DNA of 64,000 nucleotides, taken from Sphaerolaimus hirsutus. Taxonomy: Eukaryota > Nematoda > Chromadorea > Monhysterida > Sphaerolaimidae. The stretch is taken from contig OZ038453.1 in assembly GCA_964036195.1 (NCBI GenBank), forward strand, positions 1,302,001 to 1,366,000, in the 5' to 3' direction. Numbering within the stretch: the stretch's first letter is position 1; every line of letters begins with the position of its first letter. The translations under genes were made by a program, and so were the position numbers. Below the pieces are notes generated by a model. That model searched no databases, was not told the origin of the DNA, and worked only from the letters and a program-made list of their open reading frames with translations. This document shows positions 23,179 to 33,139 of this stretch, piece by piece.

Positions 23179-23784
23179 ATAAATGTTAAAAATTTCGGTT
23201 CTGGGTAATAAAATAACAGGGTTTTAAGTGGTAATTTCCATACAAAGGATACATTTTTATGTCAACTCAACATGTATATCACCATTTGTCGGATGTTTTT
23301 GACTTAAAGTGTAGTTGGGCAAGGAGTACTTAGATAATGTTATAAAAGAACGTTGATACTTTGGGAGTGATGTACCATTGAGTGAATGTATGTGGAAGCA
23401 CATTACCTGGATATTTCATACAGCAGTAACATATCAGAGCTTATTGTTTAATGGTAGCGTGCAGAAATAGAAGCTTTGGCATTAAAACCGCCACAAAACC
23501 AAGTAAAACTACCACCGGTATCAATGTGTGTGTGAAATTGTGCACTTGCGCAACAAAATTTTGCAATACACAGTGAACAAGTACTAAGATCATTAGGTGC
23601 TGTTTAAAAAAACCTGTTTTGATGCTGGCATAAAAAAAACAGTTTTAAAAAAAACTGGGCATTAAACAAAGTTTTTGGTTCTTTTTGGGTACTTAGTTTG
23701 GTTGCGGGTATAAGTGCCAGTTCTCGGTTCCAGTTCAGTTCTCAGTTCTTGGTTCCAAGGTTCTCAGTTTGGTTCCCAACCCTA

Positions 23785-24197
23785 GTGGAGGGTCATGAAA
23801 AGTTGGGGGTGTATATGTACTGTGTATCCAAATATTATGGTTTTGTATCCAAATCATTTTGTGTATTGACTTCTGATGTTCATTGCTTGACAATTGACCA
23901 TTGAATTCATATTTGTCATGACAATTGACACTGACATTTGTGGTGACAATTTTGACACTTTGCATGACATTTTACATGAAATTTGAGACTTTGCAGGGCT
24001 TGGGACTGGCCACAGTTCCGCAAGTAGGAACCCAAGCAACAAACTAAAAAATTTACATAAAAATGAATTTTCATACAATTTTACAAAAATATGAATTTTT
24101 GTACAATTTGACAAAAAAATTACAAAAATTTCAATTTTTATACAGTTTTTATCTTGACATTTTCCATTTTTTTTGTATTTTATTATTAAATTTTCCA
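23785..24197. other. Unassigned interval with partial palindrome relative
   Basis: Contains a partial copy of the 2315-2493 palindrome unit (about 23945-24010) and A/T-rich TACAAAAATATGAATTTT repeats. No gene is supported. Confidence 0.45.
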
Positions 24198-25047
24198 TTT
24201 TCGATATTTTTAGCATTTGCTGGTGGGCGAGCTTTTATCTCCTGGTCATTGATCCTACACATGAAAAAAGGTAACAGAGTTTTGTGGTTGAGTTCTCGCT
24301 GGCCAGCACCTCGCGCCGGAATTAGCATTTACCAGCTAATTTTACCAAGATGATTATGTGTGTATCCTAAACTTGCGTATCACAAAGAAGAAAAATCAAG
24401 ATGGTTTATTCACAGCGAATAATCAAGTGTCAAAAGAAGGAATGGCACAATTCTCTTATGACCAGTGAGCCACTGGCTCAAATTTACCTCTACGCCATTG
24501 GCGTATCTCTTGAACTTCTTCTGTGCAGGTTCGTCGCCGTTGGCGTGCGCCTGCTGACTGCCGGTGCCGTTCGGTTGCTGCTGTTTCGGGCCGGCGCCGT
24601 TCAAACGTTTTGGAGGTGCCATGATCGGAAATGAGCTAAGTTTCGATGAGATGAAGTCCGTATGAGTGTGTCTGCTGTGACCGCTCTATATTTATACCCT
24701 GGAGCGTAGATGCGTATAATCGTTTTTTTTTTTTTTTGCGCAGTTCAGTGGAAGGCGGTTGCCTTTGATCTACGGAAAATCCTGATATCGACGGATGGAT
24801 CTACATCGCGTTGCTAGCCGTCTTTTGCAGCATTCTTTATCGTGTGAGTTGTGTGTGGTTAGATTTGTATCGGCTTAGTCGCTTTGTTGAGTTGATTTTC
24901 AGATTATTTTTGTTTTATCGATAATAGATAGATTTGATAGGGCAGTACCGGAATATGTTGGAAATAGTGGGATATTTTGTTGAAACATTTTCGGGGAAAT
25001 GTTTTTGGGAATGATTTGGGTTGGGTGGGGTTGTGTTGTATGTGGCC
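24198..25047 (-). repeat. PLE terminal repeat (pLTR), downstream copy
   Basis: About 850 bp directly repeated at 30854-31723 and flanking the PLE body, the arrangement described as pseudo-LTRs of Penelope-like elements. It carries ORF1 exon 1, intron 1 and the first codons of exon 2, so it is the 5' end of a tandemly placed second unit, or the shared terminal region. Confidence 0.85.
24488..24622 (-). CDS. PLE ORF1 exon 1, downstream pLTR copy
   Basis: ATG at 24622-24620 opens exactly 45 codons (MAPPKRLNGAGPK..., Gln/Asn/Lys-rich, ending FKRYANGVE), followed by the donor GAG|GTAAAT, phase 0. A polar, basic N-terminus would suit a nucleic-acid-binding ORF1 product, but no domain is recognised. 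Past the donor, the frame reads through the intron for 25 more codons and stops. Confidence 0.6.
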
Positions 25048-25058
25048 ACTTTCCGGCA

Positions 25059-26939
25059 CTAGCAGGGTTGGGTTTGTGAAGTGATCGATTTCATTATCGA
25101 ATAGATCCATTTCATTATGTCGACGTGTGTGCACAAGTTGTGTTTGGTGGTGAGGTGTGGGTAGTTGATAATTAGTTTTGTAAGCGTAGAATTCATTGGT
25201 TCTATGGGGTATTCCATTTTATGCAAATTTTTCATTAGATCTAGTATGCGTTTCGATCCATCTGACAGATCACTGCAAATTTCTAGGTAACGCTTTGCTT
25301 GGGCATATAAGGTGTTATATCCCAGCTGTCTTTGCACATTGCTTGAGACGTGAGTGTTTTTTACAATGTTAAATTTATAGTTGTCTGTTTTATTCCACAG
25401 GTTGAATTTTGGGCGGTTGGCAACAATGCTGATGTCAAGATCGAGGAAGTGGACCCTCGTCCCGGTTTCAGAGGTGTCTGGTTCGAGTGATAGGTCAGTG
25501 CCATAGATGTCGGTACACATGGCACCAAAGTTTTTCTTGTTGATGACCAGTATGTCATCGACATATCTTTTTGTTTGGTGTAGCATTCTGGCACATATGT
25601 TGTTACATTTGTTGCCTAGGTATCGGTATTCCATGCCAGCTAGGGTCAAGTTTGCAATGTCGCTGGAAGCGCTGCCACCCATTGGTATGCCCAGTGTCTG
25701 TTGGTATATTGTGCCACAGAATTTGATGTATGTGTTCCCCAGAACTGTTTCTAAAAGTTCTGATGTTTTTTGGACAGATAGAATTTTTCCGGGGTTGTTT
25801 GTAGTGTTTTGGGTGGCTTTGTTTTTGTAGATTCTGAAGCAGTTGTTTCGTATAACTAGATCTAGCAGAAAGTCAATATGTGTTTTAATTAGGTGATGGG
25901 GTAGTGTTGTGAACATGTTTGCGAAGTCGTGTGTGTGAATTGAATGTATTTTTTGTTGCTGCTGTAGGCTCTGTGCAACTTCGGTGCTGTTTTTACATAG
26001 CCAATACCTGTTTGTCCCATTTCTTTTCGTGATTATTTTACAGTATGTTTCTAGTCTTTGTGACAGGTATTGTAGGATTTTGTGTAGATCCCATGCTAGG
26101 CTGTTGATGTTTGAGGTTTTACTTCCTGCTATGTATCTGAATTTTATTGGGTTTTTGTGGAATTTCGGCGTTGCGTAGATGACTGGGAATGTTTTGTTGT
26201 ATCAATCCATTTCCCCTTTGTATTCTTCAGTTTTTTCTTTAAGGTATTTGTTGATTTCTGGGGCGATGGATGTTTCTTCACCAATTTGTTTGTATGTGAT
26301 GTTTCCACTTTTTGCAAAGTCACTATTGTATATGCCGAGTTCCTTGGCAATCACCTCTAGGTAATATTTTTTGCATATGAAAGCGTATGTAGCTGCGGCT
26401 TTGTCGATGGGTGTGATCACATATTTTTTGTGCAGTGTAGCTAACAGGTTTTTTATTGTCGTCATGTCGTAGAGCTTTTTTACCATTTTTGGGGCATTTT
26501 TTACTCTTTTCTCCACCAGTGTGATGGATTTTTCGTACCATCCGTTTATTTCTGTTTTATTGTTGGCGTGTTTCTTTAGGAGATGAGTCTTGATTTCTGT
26601 CAGTGTTTCTATTGATTTTTTTATTGTGTTTTGTTTGTGTGGTTTCATTGGTATCTGGTAGTTAGCTCCAAAGCTCAGTATTTCCGCGAGGTCTGTATTT
26701 TTGCATATTTTTAGGTCTCCGGTGATCACATGTCCGTGATGAACGTCTTTGTATTCACTATTTTTGCATTCACAGTCAGAATTTTGTATTTCTATTAACC
26801 CTGTGTGTGTAAGTTTTTTTAGTAGTTTGTTGTAGTTGAACACTGTGACGCCGAAAGGTTGATCGTATTTGCATGTTACCATGACGTCATTCAAGCTTTG
26901 TTTTACTGTTTGATCGAGATGCAATGTTGTTTTTTGCAT
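25059..26939 (-). pseudogene. PLE reverse transcriptase region with in-frame UGA
   Basis: One frame from 26939 to 25059 with a single stop, TGA at 26204-26202; the frame stays open and meaningful on both sides. Upstream: ADxAAATYAF-like (PIDKAAATYAFICKK). Downstream: TPKFHKNPIKFRYIA, motif A DFANMFTTLP (about 25925), motif B LGIPMGGSASSDIANL and motif C YVDD (25553-25564). Catalytic aspartates are present. Aligned by eye to the plus-strand PLE, the UGA falls within one residue of a cysteine. It shares frame with the GIY-YIG frame upstream. This is either a decayed copy or UGA recoding; see findings. Confidence 0.85.
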
Positions 26940-27002
26940 TTGATACTTTTTTGCAGCCCGTTGTGGTTGTCTAGGGGGTTGTCATGGTGGTATGTGAACA
27001 TT

Positions 27003-28235
27003 TTAGGGTTGGCACATTTGATTTTTTGTTCGGCGTGTTTCTGTCTTTTTGCTGTGAGTAGTGCCATGTACTTGTTGTACGTTTCCCATTGGACCTGTTT
27101 GTTTTCCAGTTATGTTTTGTATCTCTGTATGTTTTGTTTTCTGGTGTAGGCATTTTTGTAGGATAGTGTAGTTGCTGTCAGAGTCCATTGGTTCCAGTGT
27201 TTTGTATTGTCTAGTCTTTTTTGTTGTACGTTCTATGCGTCTGCCTATTCTCGGTAGCGATAAGTTGAGAAATGGCAGACGCTTTTTTTTGCTGTTTAGG
27301 TCAATATCGGTGATGTTACCGATACCTTTGATGATGCTGTTTCCACCTAGTGGATATGCTGTTGACATGGCATTGATATAGCTAGCTTCAGTGTCCGTGA
27401 ATTTTTGTGGCTTATTCTTGCCAATTTCAGTAGTGTCGATCTGTTCCAAGATGTCTAGCTTGATCTGATTGGGGTCGCAATTGTTTGTTTTGAAGTGATT
27501 GTAGAAGTAAGTTTCTGTTTTTTTGTCACCATTTAGTGATTTCTTTATCATCCCCATGTGTTGGTAAAACCGTGTTTTCACTTTCTGTTTTGTTTCCCCC
27601 ACATATTGCATTTGGCAGCTTTGGCATGTAAGCATATATATCACATTTGCTGTGTTACACCCCAAGTTTTGGTTGTGTATAAAGTGATTTTTTGTGTTGT
27701 GGGAGGTGTAGTAATGGCTGGTACTGATGTGTGTGCATGACAGGCATTGTTTTGCCATGCACTTAGTGTGTGTGGCACCTCTGTTTATATCGACATTTTT
27801 GACTAGAAGTTCCGGGTATACCGTCAACTTCCAAGCTTGCTCATGGGACCGGGTAGCCCTTAGTAGGGCTGTTGGGTTGGTTCCTTGGATTGTGGGCACG
27901 TATGTAACGTTTGCTAGGCATCTGTGGGCATCGGTTACCCCGGATGCGGTAGCATTGGGCGTGTTACTGTATGTGTGTGAATCCATGTTGGGTGTGTGAA
28001 AACTGAGTTTCAAGAAGAGATGTTTTCTGTAGAAAACTTTTGTGTGTTTGTTAAGTGGCATCAATGTTTCTATCTTACGATGCCGTAAGATCAAGGTGCC
28101 GTAGTTTGTTTTGAGCCCCTGGTCAGTGGGGAATGGTATCGATAGTCGATGTGTGTTGTAAATAAGCCGTGTGAAAAAAATGCAAAAAGCGTTGGTTTGA
28201 GGGCTGGCTCTATCAGGGAACGAACCCTGGACCAT
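27003..28235 (-). CDS. PLE GIY-YIG endonuclease, N-terminal part of ORF2
   Basis: 410 codons from an ATG at 28235. A Cys-rich knuckle (C159, C164, C167) precedes the GIY-YIG core at residues 198-213 (VIYMLTCQSCQMQYVGET), with the conserved Arg/His helix after it (RFYQHMGM). A basic region follows at 280-330. Established role in PLEs: target-DNA nicking. The frame ends in TAA (27005-27003) and a TGA follows at 26984-26982 before the RT frame opens in the same frame, so endonuclease and RT were probably one polypeptide. The first 80 residues look less constrained, and the real start may be MDSHTYSNTP. Confidence 0.8.
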   Translation of the reverse strand: MVQGSFPDRASPQTNAFCIFFTRLIYNTHRLSIPFPTDQGLKTNYGTLILRHRKIETLMPLNKHTKVFYRKHLFLKLSFHTPNMDSHTYSNTPNATASGVTDAHRCLANVTYVPTIQGTNPTALLRATRSHEQAWKLTVYPELLVKNVDINRGATHTKCMAKQCLSCTHISTSHYYTSHNTKNHFIHNQNLGCNTANVIYMLTCQSCQMQYVGETKQKVKTRFYQHMGMIKKSLNGDKKTETYFYNHFKTNNCDPNQIKLDILEQIDTTEIGKNKPQKFTDTEASYINAMSTAYPLGGNSIIKGIGNITDIDLNSKKKRLPFLNLSLPRIGRRIERTTKKTRQYKTLEPMDSDSNYTILQKCLHQKTKHTEIQNITGKQTGPMGNVQQVHGTTHSKKTETRRTKNQMCQP

Positions 28236-29190
28236 TTGTATTACGTGGGTTACGGTACATGGTGACAGTCTTATCTGTTTAGATTTTCGATAGTCGTGAC
28301 TGACTGCCTTTCCGCGGTATATTTGATGTTAGACATGTTGTGTGTAAGACATCTGTAGTGTTTGTATGGGAAAAAATCAGCTCAGCCAAATGTTTAAATC
28401 ACATGTGGTTCAAAAAACCCCTTGCTCAGATGAGCTTGACAATATTTGAGTGGTCATCATCGCCGACTATGATTAGAGGAGCACCCCCTACGCAGCTATT
28501 GCGTTACCGCCTGCGCCATAGCTCCTACAGTGGTTTGGCGTTGGTATTTGAGATAAGCCTTATTCTAATTTTGGTGTGAAGTATCGAGTCTGAATTTTTT
28601 CGGTGGTTGCGGAAGTGTAGATTTGAGTCGTTTTAATTGTGGTAAAAAAAATAGGGCCGAAAAGATATAGTTGTTTTTTAATTTGCGGTAAATTTGTCAA
28701 GAGATAGAAATGTTCATTTCGTTGCGCCACTGTGTGATTTTAGCTGATTTATTGAGCTACCGTGTGAAAATTGGGCGCGCAGCTGATAACGCCCGCAGTG
28801 CGTTGTGACTCTTTGTTTTGTTTATGTTATCGTTTTGATTGTGACATAGTTTTTTTGTAAGAGAAGAGCTGTGCTAGATTAGTGGTGCATCTTCAAGTCG
28901 CTTGTACTTCTATTGTCAAGCGAACAAAGGGTCGCCATAACTAGAAAATGGTTGATTTTTTGAGGAAGCGAGCGGAATTTGAAGTTGCGTGTTTTTTGGT
29001 GTCGAATCTGATGGTGTGTTTTTAGTCCTAAGTTGCTGTAGTGAGACCAATTTACCAAGGGTTTTTGTACGTTCCATATTTACGAGTCAGAGAGTGCAAA
29101 TATGTATAGAGTAGTAGAATAGGCGAGGCGAAAATTACGTTCAGAAAACTTTTGCGGAGTTGTGAAAGGGTGCTAGGAGATGACACTGTA
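28236..29190. other. Spacer between PLE ORF1 and ORF2, with a structured motif
   Basis: No coding frame of note. A 48-nt segment at 28478-28525 can form nested stems and, on the minus strand, includes an A-box-like TGGCGCAGGCGG. A B-box-like GGTTCGTTCCC (minus strand) is at about 28217-28228. The spacing is wrong for a tRNA. The other PLE has a spacer of similar length. Confidence 0.45.
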
Positions 29191-29419
29191 TCAGTACAGA
29201 TCACTTTTGCTCTTTGTAGTGCCCCACGCGTGGCGTGTCTGGAGCCGCATTGGCCCGCCGCTTGCTTTTGTTGCGCCCGCGAACCGTTTGCCAGTTGTTG
29301 CCGTTGCCGCCGGAAGCGGTGGGAGTGCCGGCGCTTGTAGAGGGGCCAGGGGTGTCTGTGCCCGGGGGTTTGAGGTTGAGGGGTGGTGTGTGGAGGGTTG
29401 TATGGTAATGTGAGACACC

Positions 29420-30014
29420 TTAAATTTAGCCCAAAATTGAAAAGCAGCGCTCGCCAAGTCACCTGACTGCTGGCTGGTGCCGCTTCTCGGGTCTCGGGTG
29501 CTGATTGGTTGGGGCGCGGGTATTTGAGGGGGCGTGCACTGCTGGCGCAGCAGCACCTGTTTTTTCTGCATCGCTTTTGGGTCTTTCTGAGGGAGGGGGG
29601 GATCAGTGTATTCTATGATGATTTGTACGTCTGGTAAATTTATTATGTCAAGCATTTTTTTGACAAGGTTGTCCCTATTATGACGTACCTTTGCCAAAGC
29701 TTGACCCTCGCTGATCAACACCTCGTGTTTGATCTCGAAATCGCCCGCATAGAGGACTTCAAGGGGTTTCGTGTCTCTAGGAGCCCTGATCGGTGCACTA
29801 CCGATCTTGGGCCCCTTGAGCATGAATTAGCGGTGCATGTCCAAGGCTAAAGTAGCAAAGAAGTCCAGGCTCTTGCAACTAGACTCCTCCTGGAGCTCAG
29901 TCCTGGATTTGTCTTTTTGCAAGTGGATCCTGCCGTCCCATACACCCTTCAACCTGGACGCGTTGGAGAGCAGCAGTTCGGCCGCCGTCCATGTGACGAA
30001 TTTTGTCTGCGCAA
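29420..30014 (-). pseudogene. PLE ORF1, 3' exon(s)
   Basis: The minus-strand reading opens after a good acceptor (TTGCGCAG|ACAAAATT near 30014) with TKFVTWTAAELLLSNASRL and reaches a TAA after LDMHR near 29829. It then continues in the same frame with MLKGPKIGSAPIRAPRDTKP and a charged segment EVLISEGQALAKVRHNRDN, then a Pro/Gln-rich tail. A donor-like AAG|GTGTCT near 29420 may end the exon. Base composition is richer in GC than the flanks. No domain is recognised; by position it is the protein upstream of the PLE endonuclease. Confidence 0.5.
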
Positions 30015-30287
30015 GTGGGGCGTGAGAGAAATGTAATATGTGTTTGCAAAAATGTGTTTGTGTAGGAGAAAGGAGTGTGGGTTTATTTACTGATCGAAAA
30101 TGTCAAGTTTTTTGATGTAGAATGAGTGTGAGAAGTGGTGTGAAGGGATGAAAAAAGTGGGGGGTCTTTTTGACATGTTGTGAAAGGGATGGGACACATG
30201 TTGTAGATGCGATGTGTGTCACATTGGAGAAGGTTGTGTTCATAGAACTAGATACTGCATAAAACCAATTACTATACCCCGTTACTC

Positions 30288-30897
30288 ACAACCATGACTC
30301 CGCCCCGGAAGTCCACCGAGTCAAGCTCGCGAACACATTTGTGATCGCTGCCCAACCCCATGCTGCCTGCCATCAAGTTGCAAACAAAGCGTTTCAGGTT
30401 GTGGGCGCTGTGCGAGCGAGGCTTGATGCCGTGACCTTTCCAGATGACGTTGTACCAACTGAGCGTGCTGAAGATGTGCTTGATAGCCGCCGCGTTAGTC
30501 TCCGTGGTGGGTGCCTCGGGCTGTGAGGTGGGGGGTGGTATTTTTGTTGTGTGTGTAGGAGAAAGTTGTGCATTTCCGGTGTATGTAACCTTACTGTTAA
30601 GCACTTTACCAAGGGCCTGATGCTTAACAGGGGTTGCATACTGACAGTTTGTCTATCATTTGCTAGCTTCATTAATAAACCCTGACGGCGAATATTAATG
30701 TCCTTAGCGGTGTACCTGATAGGCATAAATAGATTCTGATGCTACTCATGCTTCTCAGGATTTTTTTGTGAGTACATATTTGTTTTTCTGGTGATACTCG
30801 CTGTATGTGCATTGCCAAAATGCACAAGCAATTGCACAGGGACAACGGAATCATTTTCGATTTTTTTAGCATTTGCTGGTGGGCGAGCTTTTATCGC
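30288..30897 (-). pseudogene. PLE ORF1, middle exon(s)
   Basis: Opens at acceptor CAATGACCAG|GCG (30897), phase 0, in register with exon 1. It reads AIKARPPANAKKIEN..., meets a TAG at 30744-30742, continues as MPIRYTAKDINIRRQGLLM, then shifts frame near 30640 to a reading with HIFSTLSWYNVIWKGHG and ends at a GTGAGT donor near 30288. One nonsense codon and one frameshift show this copy is dead. No domain is recognised. The exon structure is inferred from splice signals and continuity of protein-like sequence. Confidence 0.5.
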
Positions 30898-31723
30898 CTG
30901 GTCATTGATCATACACATGAAAAAAGGTAACAGAGTTTTGTGGTTGAGTTCTTGCTGACCAGCACCTCGCACCGGAATTAGCGTTTACCAGCTAATTTTA
31001 CCAAGATGATTTCGTGTGTATCCTAAACTTGCGTATCACAAAAAAGAAAAATCAAGATGGTTTATTCACAGCGAATAATCGAGTGTCAAAAGAAGGAATG
31101 GCACAATTCTCTTATGACCGGTGAGCCACTGGCTCAAATTTACCTCTACGCCATTGGTGTATCTCTTGAACTTCTTCTGTGCAGGTTCGTCGCTGTTGGC
31201 GTGCGCCTGCTGACTGCCGGTGCCGTTCGGTCGCTGCTGTTTCAGGCCGGCGCTGTTCAAACGTTTTGGAGGAAATGAAGTTTCGATCGGAGAGGCGCCA
31301 TGATCGGAAATGAGCTAAGTTTCGATGAGATGAAGTCCGTATGAGTGTGTCTGCTGTGACCGCTCTATATTTATACCCTGGCGCGTAGCTCCGTATAATC
31401 GTTTTTTGTTTTTTGCGCAGTACAGCGGAAGGCGGTTGCCTTTGATCTACGGATAATCCTGATATCGACGGATGGATCTACATCGCGTTGCTAGCCGTCT
31501 GTTGCAGCATTCTTTATCATGTGAGTTGTGTGTGGTTAGATTTGTATCGGCTTAGTCACTTTGTTGAGTCGATTTTCAGATTATTTTTGTTTTATTGATA
31601 ATAGATAGATTTGATAGGGCAGTACTGGAACATGTTGGAAATAGTGGGGATATTTTGTTGAAACATATCCGGGAAATGTTTTTGGGAATGATTTGGGTTG
31701 GGTGGGGTTGTGTTGTATGTGGC
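30854..31723 (-). repeat. PLE terminal repeat (pLTR), upstream copy
   Basis: Direct repeat of 24198-25047. Relative to that copy it has a 23-nt insertion (about 31271-31293) just inside ORF1 exon 1. The repeat ends at the TGTATGTGGC motif near 31723, beyond which the copies diverge. Confidence 0.85.
31144..31301 (-). pseudogene. PLE ORF1 exon 1, upstream copy, frameshifted
   Basis: ATG at 31301-31299 corresponds to that at 24622 in the other pLTR, but the 23-nt insertion shifts the frame and brings a TGA after about 14 codons. The remainder still matches exon 1 to the same GAG|GTAAAT donor. It is the exon that would be used by the full element, so this PLE cannot make normal ORF1 protein from this ATG. 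Confidence 0.65.
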
Positions 31724-32042
31724 TCCACTTTATTTTCTTTTCTGATATTTTGCCAACTGTTCCCAATTTATCCTATTTGTTTAGTTTTTTAGTGGTTAAA
31801 TGTAAAAGTATACTCTTTACAATGAATTTCATGAAAATTTCTGACGAAATATTAACCCCCACTCTTTGAATAAGCCCTCCCCCAAATACCCCCCTCAAAA
31901 TATCTGGCACAATTTTTGGAAAATTTATTCCTAATTTTTGCTAAAAATTGCTCATTTTCAGAGCAATTTTCAAGCCCATGGTGATTTTACCTACAAAATC
32001 ACTAGCCTGTTGCTTATTGTTGGCTTATTTTTATATGAAACA
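31724..32042. other. AT-rich interval with poly-C element fragment
   Basis: A short remnant of the poly-C family lies at about 31848-31912 (CCCCCACTCTTTGAATAAGCC). Otherwise unassigned. Confidence 0.5.
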
Positions 32043-32214
32043 TAGGGTGTCAACTTTCCATTTTCCATTTCTGCTTACCACAGGCAAATTTTTTTCTGTT
32101 TCCATTCATGTTTTCCAGCTGCTAAATTTACTTCTGGTTCCATTTTCATTTTTCCGGCAAGTGCAAAAAAATTCCGTTTCCGTTTTCTGCCAAAAAGTTT
32201 TTGCTGACACCCTA
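32043..32214. mobile_element. hAT-like MITE, TAGGGTGTCA ends (short copy)
   Basis: TAGGGTGTCAACTTTCC and GCTGACACCCTA termini. Flanking octamers ATGAAACA and ATGAAATG match at 6 of 8. The interior consists of TTTCCGTTTTC-type repeats (complement GAAAACGGAAA), as in the longer copy at 43093-43637. Confidence 0.75.
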
Positions 32215-32351
32215 ATGAAATGCTGACACATAACAATTGCGGGTTTGGTGACACCCACCTTACCTCTACAAATGCCTTCTTTGCCATTTTTCACTTATAT
32301 TAAGCAATTTTTGACCCATATTTCACGATTTTTTTAACCTATTTTTAGTGA

Positions 32352-32551
32352 NNNNNNNNNNNNNNNNNNNNNNNNNNNNNNNNNNNNNNNNNNNNNNNNN
32401 NNNNNNNNNNNNNNNNNNNNNNNNNNNNNNNNNNNNNNNNNNNNNNNNNNNNNNNNNNNNNNNNNNNNNNNNNNNNNNNNNNNNNNNNNNNNNNNNNNNN
32501 NNNNNNNNNNNNNNNNNNNNNNNNNNNNNNNNNNNNNNNNNNNNNNNNNNN
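32352..32551. other. Assembly gap (200 N)
   Basis: Exactly 200 undetermined bases. It lies in AT-rich repeat DNA before a CTTCAC-type MITE. The unit AAATCTAAATTTTGAT-like sequence recurs on the right side. Confidence 0.98.
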
Positions 32552-32673
32552 TGCAGATAAATTTTTATACATGCAAATCAGAATTTTGATGATAAAATTA
32601 TTTGCAAATAAATTTATTTTTAAACGTGCAAAAATAAATTTTGATTGCCAAAAAAATCAATGTCTACATGTCT

Positions 32674-32903
32674 ACAGCAAAAAATGGGTGTGTGATGCGC
32701 GGTGAAGTGTCCTGAAGTGACTTCACGCAGATGCGCAATGTCGGCATGAAGACACTTCACTGCATTCTAGATGCTTCATGGCACTTTACGAACCATGCAA
32801 AGTATGCTGCAAAGGTTCATGAAGTGCACTTCACAAATTTCGGTCTTCGTCAAGCTAGGTGAAGTGAGTGGAAGACACTTCACGAATCTATTTTTTGCTG
32901 TGT
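32674..32903. mobile_element. CTTCAC/GTGAAG-rich MITE, second copy
   Basis: Ends ACAGCAAAAAATGGGTGTG and ATCTATTTTTTGCTGT match the ends of 12550-12928. The interior is again GAAGTG/CACTTC in alternating orientation, including short palindromes. Non-coding. Confidence 0.7.
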
Positions 32904-33038
32904 GTGCAAATCTAAATTTCGATTTGCAAAAAAAATTATTTTTAAACATGCAAATCGAGATTTCAATTTGCAAAAGTACATTTTTATGCATTTTTATGTT
33001 TTTAAAAATTCATATTTGTCATTTTTTCATTTTTTGTA

Positions 33039-33081
33039 TTTGTCGGTTTGGGTCTTGTTCACGAGACCCGAACCGACAAAT
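33039..33081. repeat. Perfect-arm hairpin
   Basis: 17-bp arms (TTTGTCGGTTTGGGTCT against its complement, one mismatch) around an 8-nt loop. It is not followed by a T run that would suggest termination. Function unknown. Confidence 0.7.
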
Positions 33082-33139
33082 TGAGCAAAAACTATGGTGG
33101 TTGGATCGATCATGCAACTGTTTGTCGTCACGTTGCTGT

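Larger units (their letters stand above)
22201..23784. mobile_element. TAGGGTTSGGAA-ended element containing the GCGCC element
   Basis: Left end TAGGGTTCGGAA and right end GGTTCCCAACCCTA are inverted repeats, with GGTTCTTGGTTCC-type motif repeats near both ends. The GCGCC element is inserted inside. The flanking octamers do not match well, so the outer boundaries are tentative. Confidence 0.5.
24198..31723 (-). mobile_element. Penelope-like retroelement, permuted (Naiad-type), minus strand
   Basis: Order along the minus strand: pLTR (31723-30854), ORF1 exons (to about 29420), spacer, GIY-YIG endonuclease (28235-27003), linker and reverse transcriptase (26939-25059), pLTR (25047-24198). Endonuclease before RT is the diagnostic feature of the permuted Naiad/Chlamys PLE group; canonical Penelope has the opposite order. 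Several inactivating changes are visible. Confidence 0.85.

Noticed and set aside
24640-24690. GATGAAGTCCGTATGAG in the pLTR, reminiscent of a hammerhead core
   Set aside because: No CTGATGA and no GAAA in the correct place on either strand.
28215-28530. Possible tRNA on the minus strand (A-box and B-box-like motifs)
   Set aside because: The boxes are about 290 nt apart and the acceptor arms do not pair, so there is no cloverleaf.
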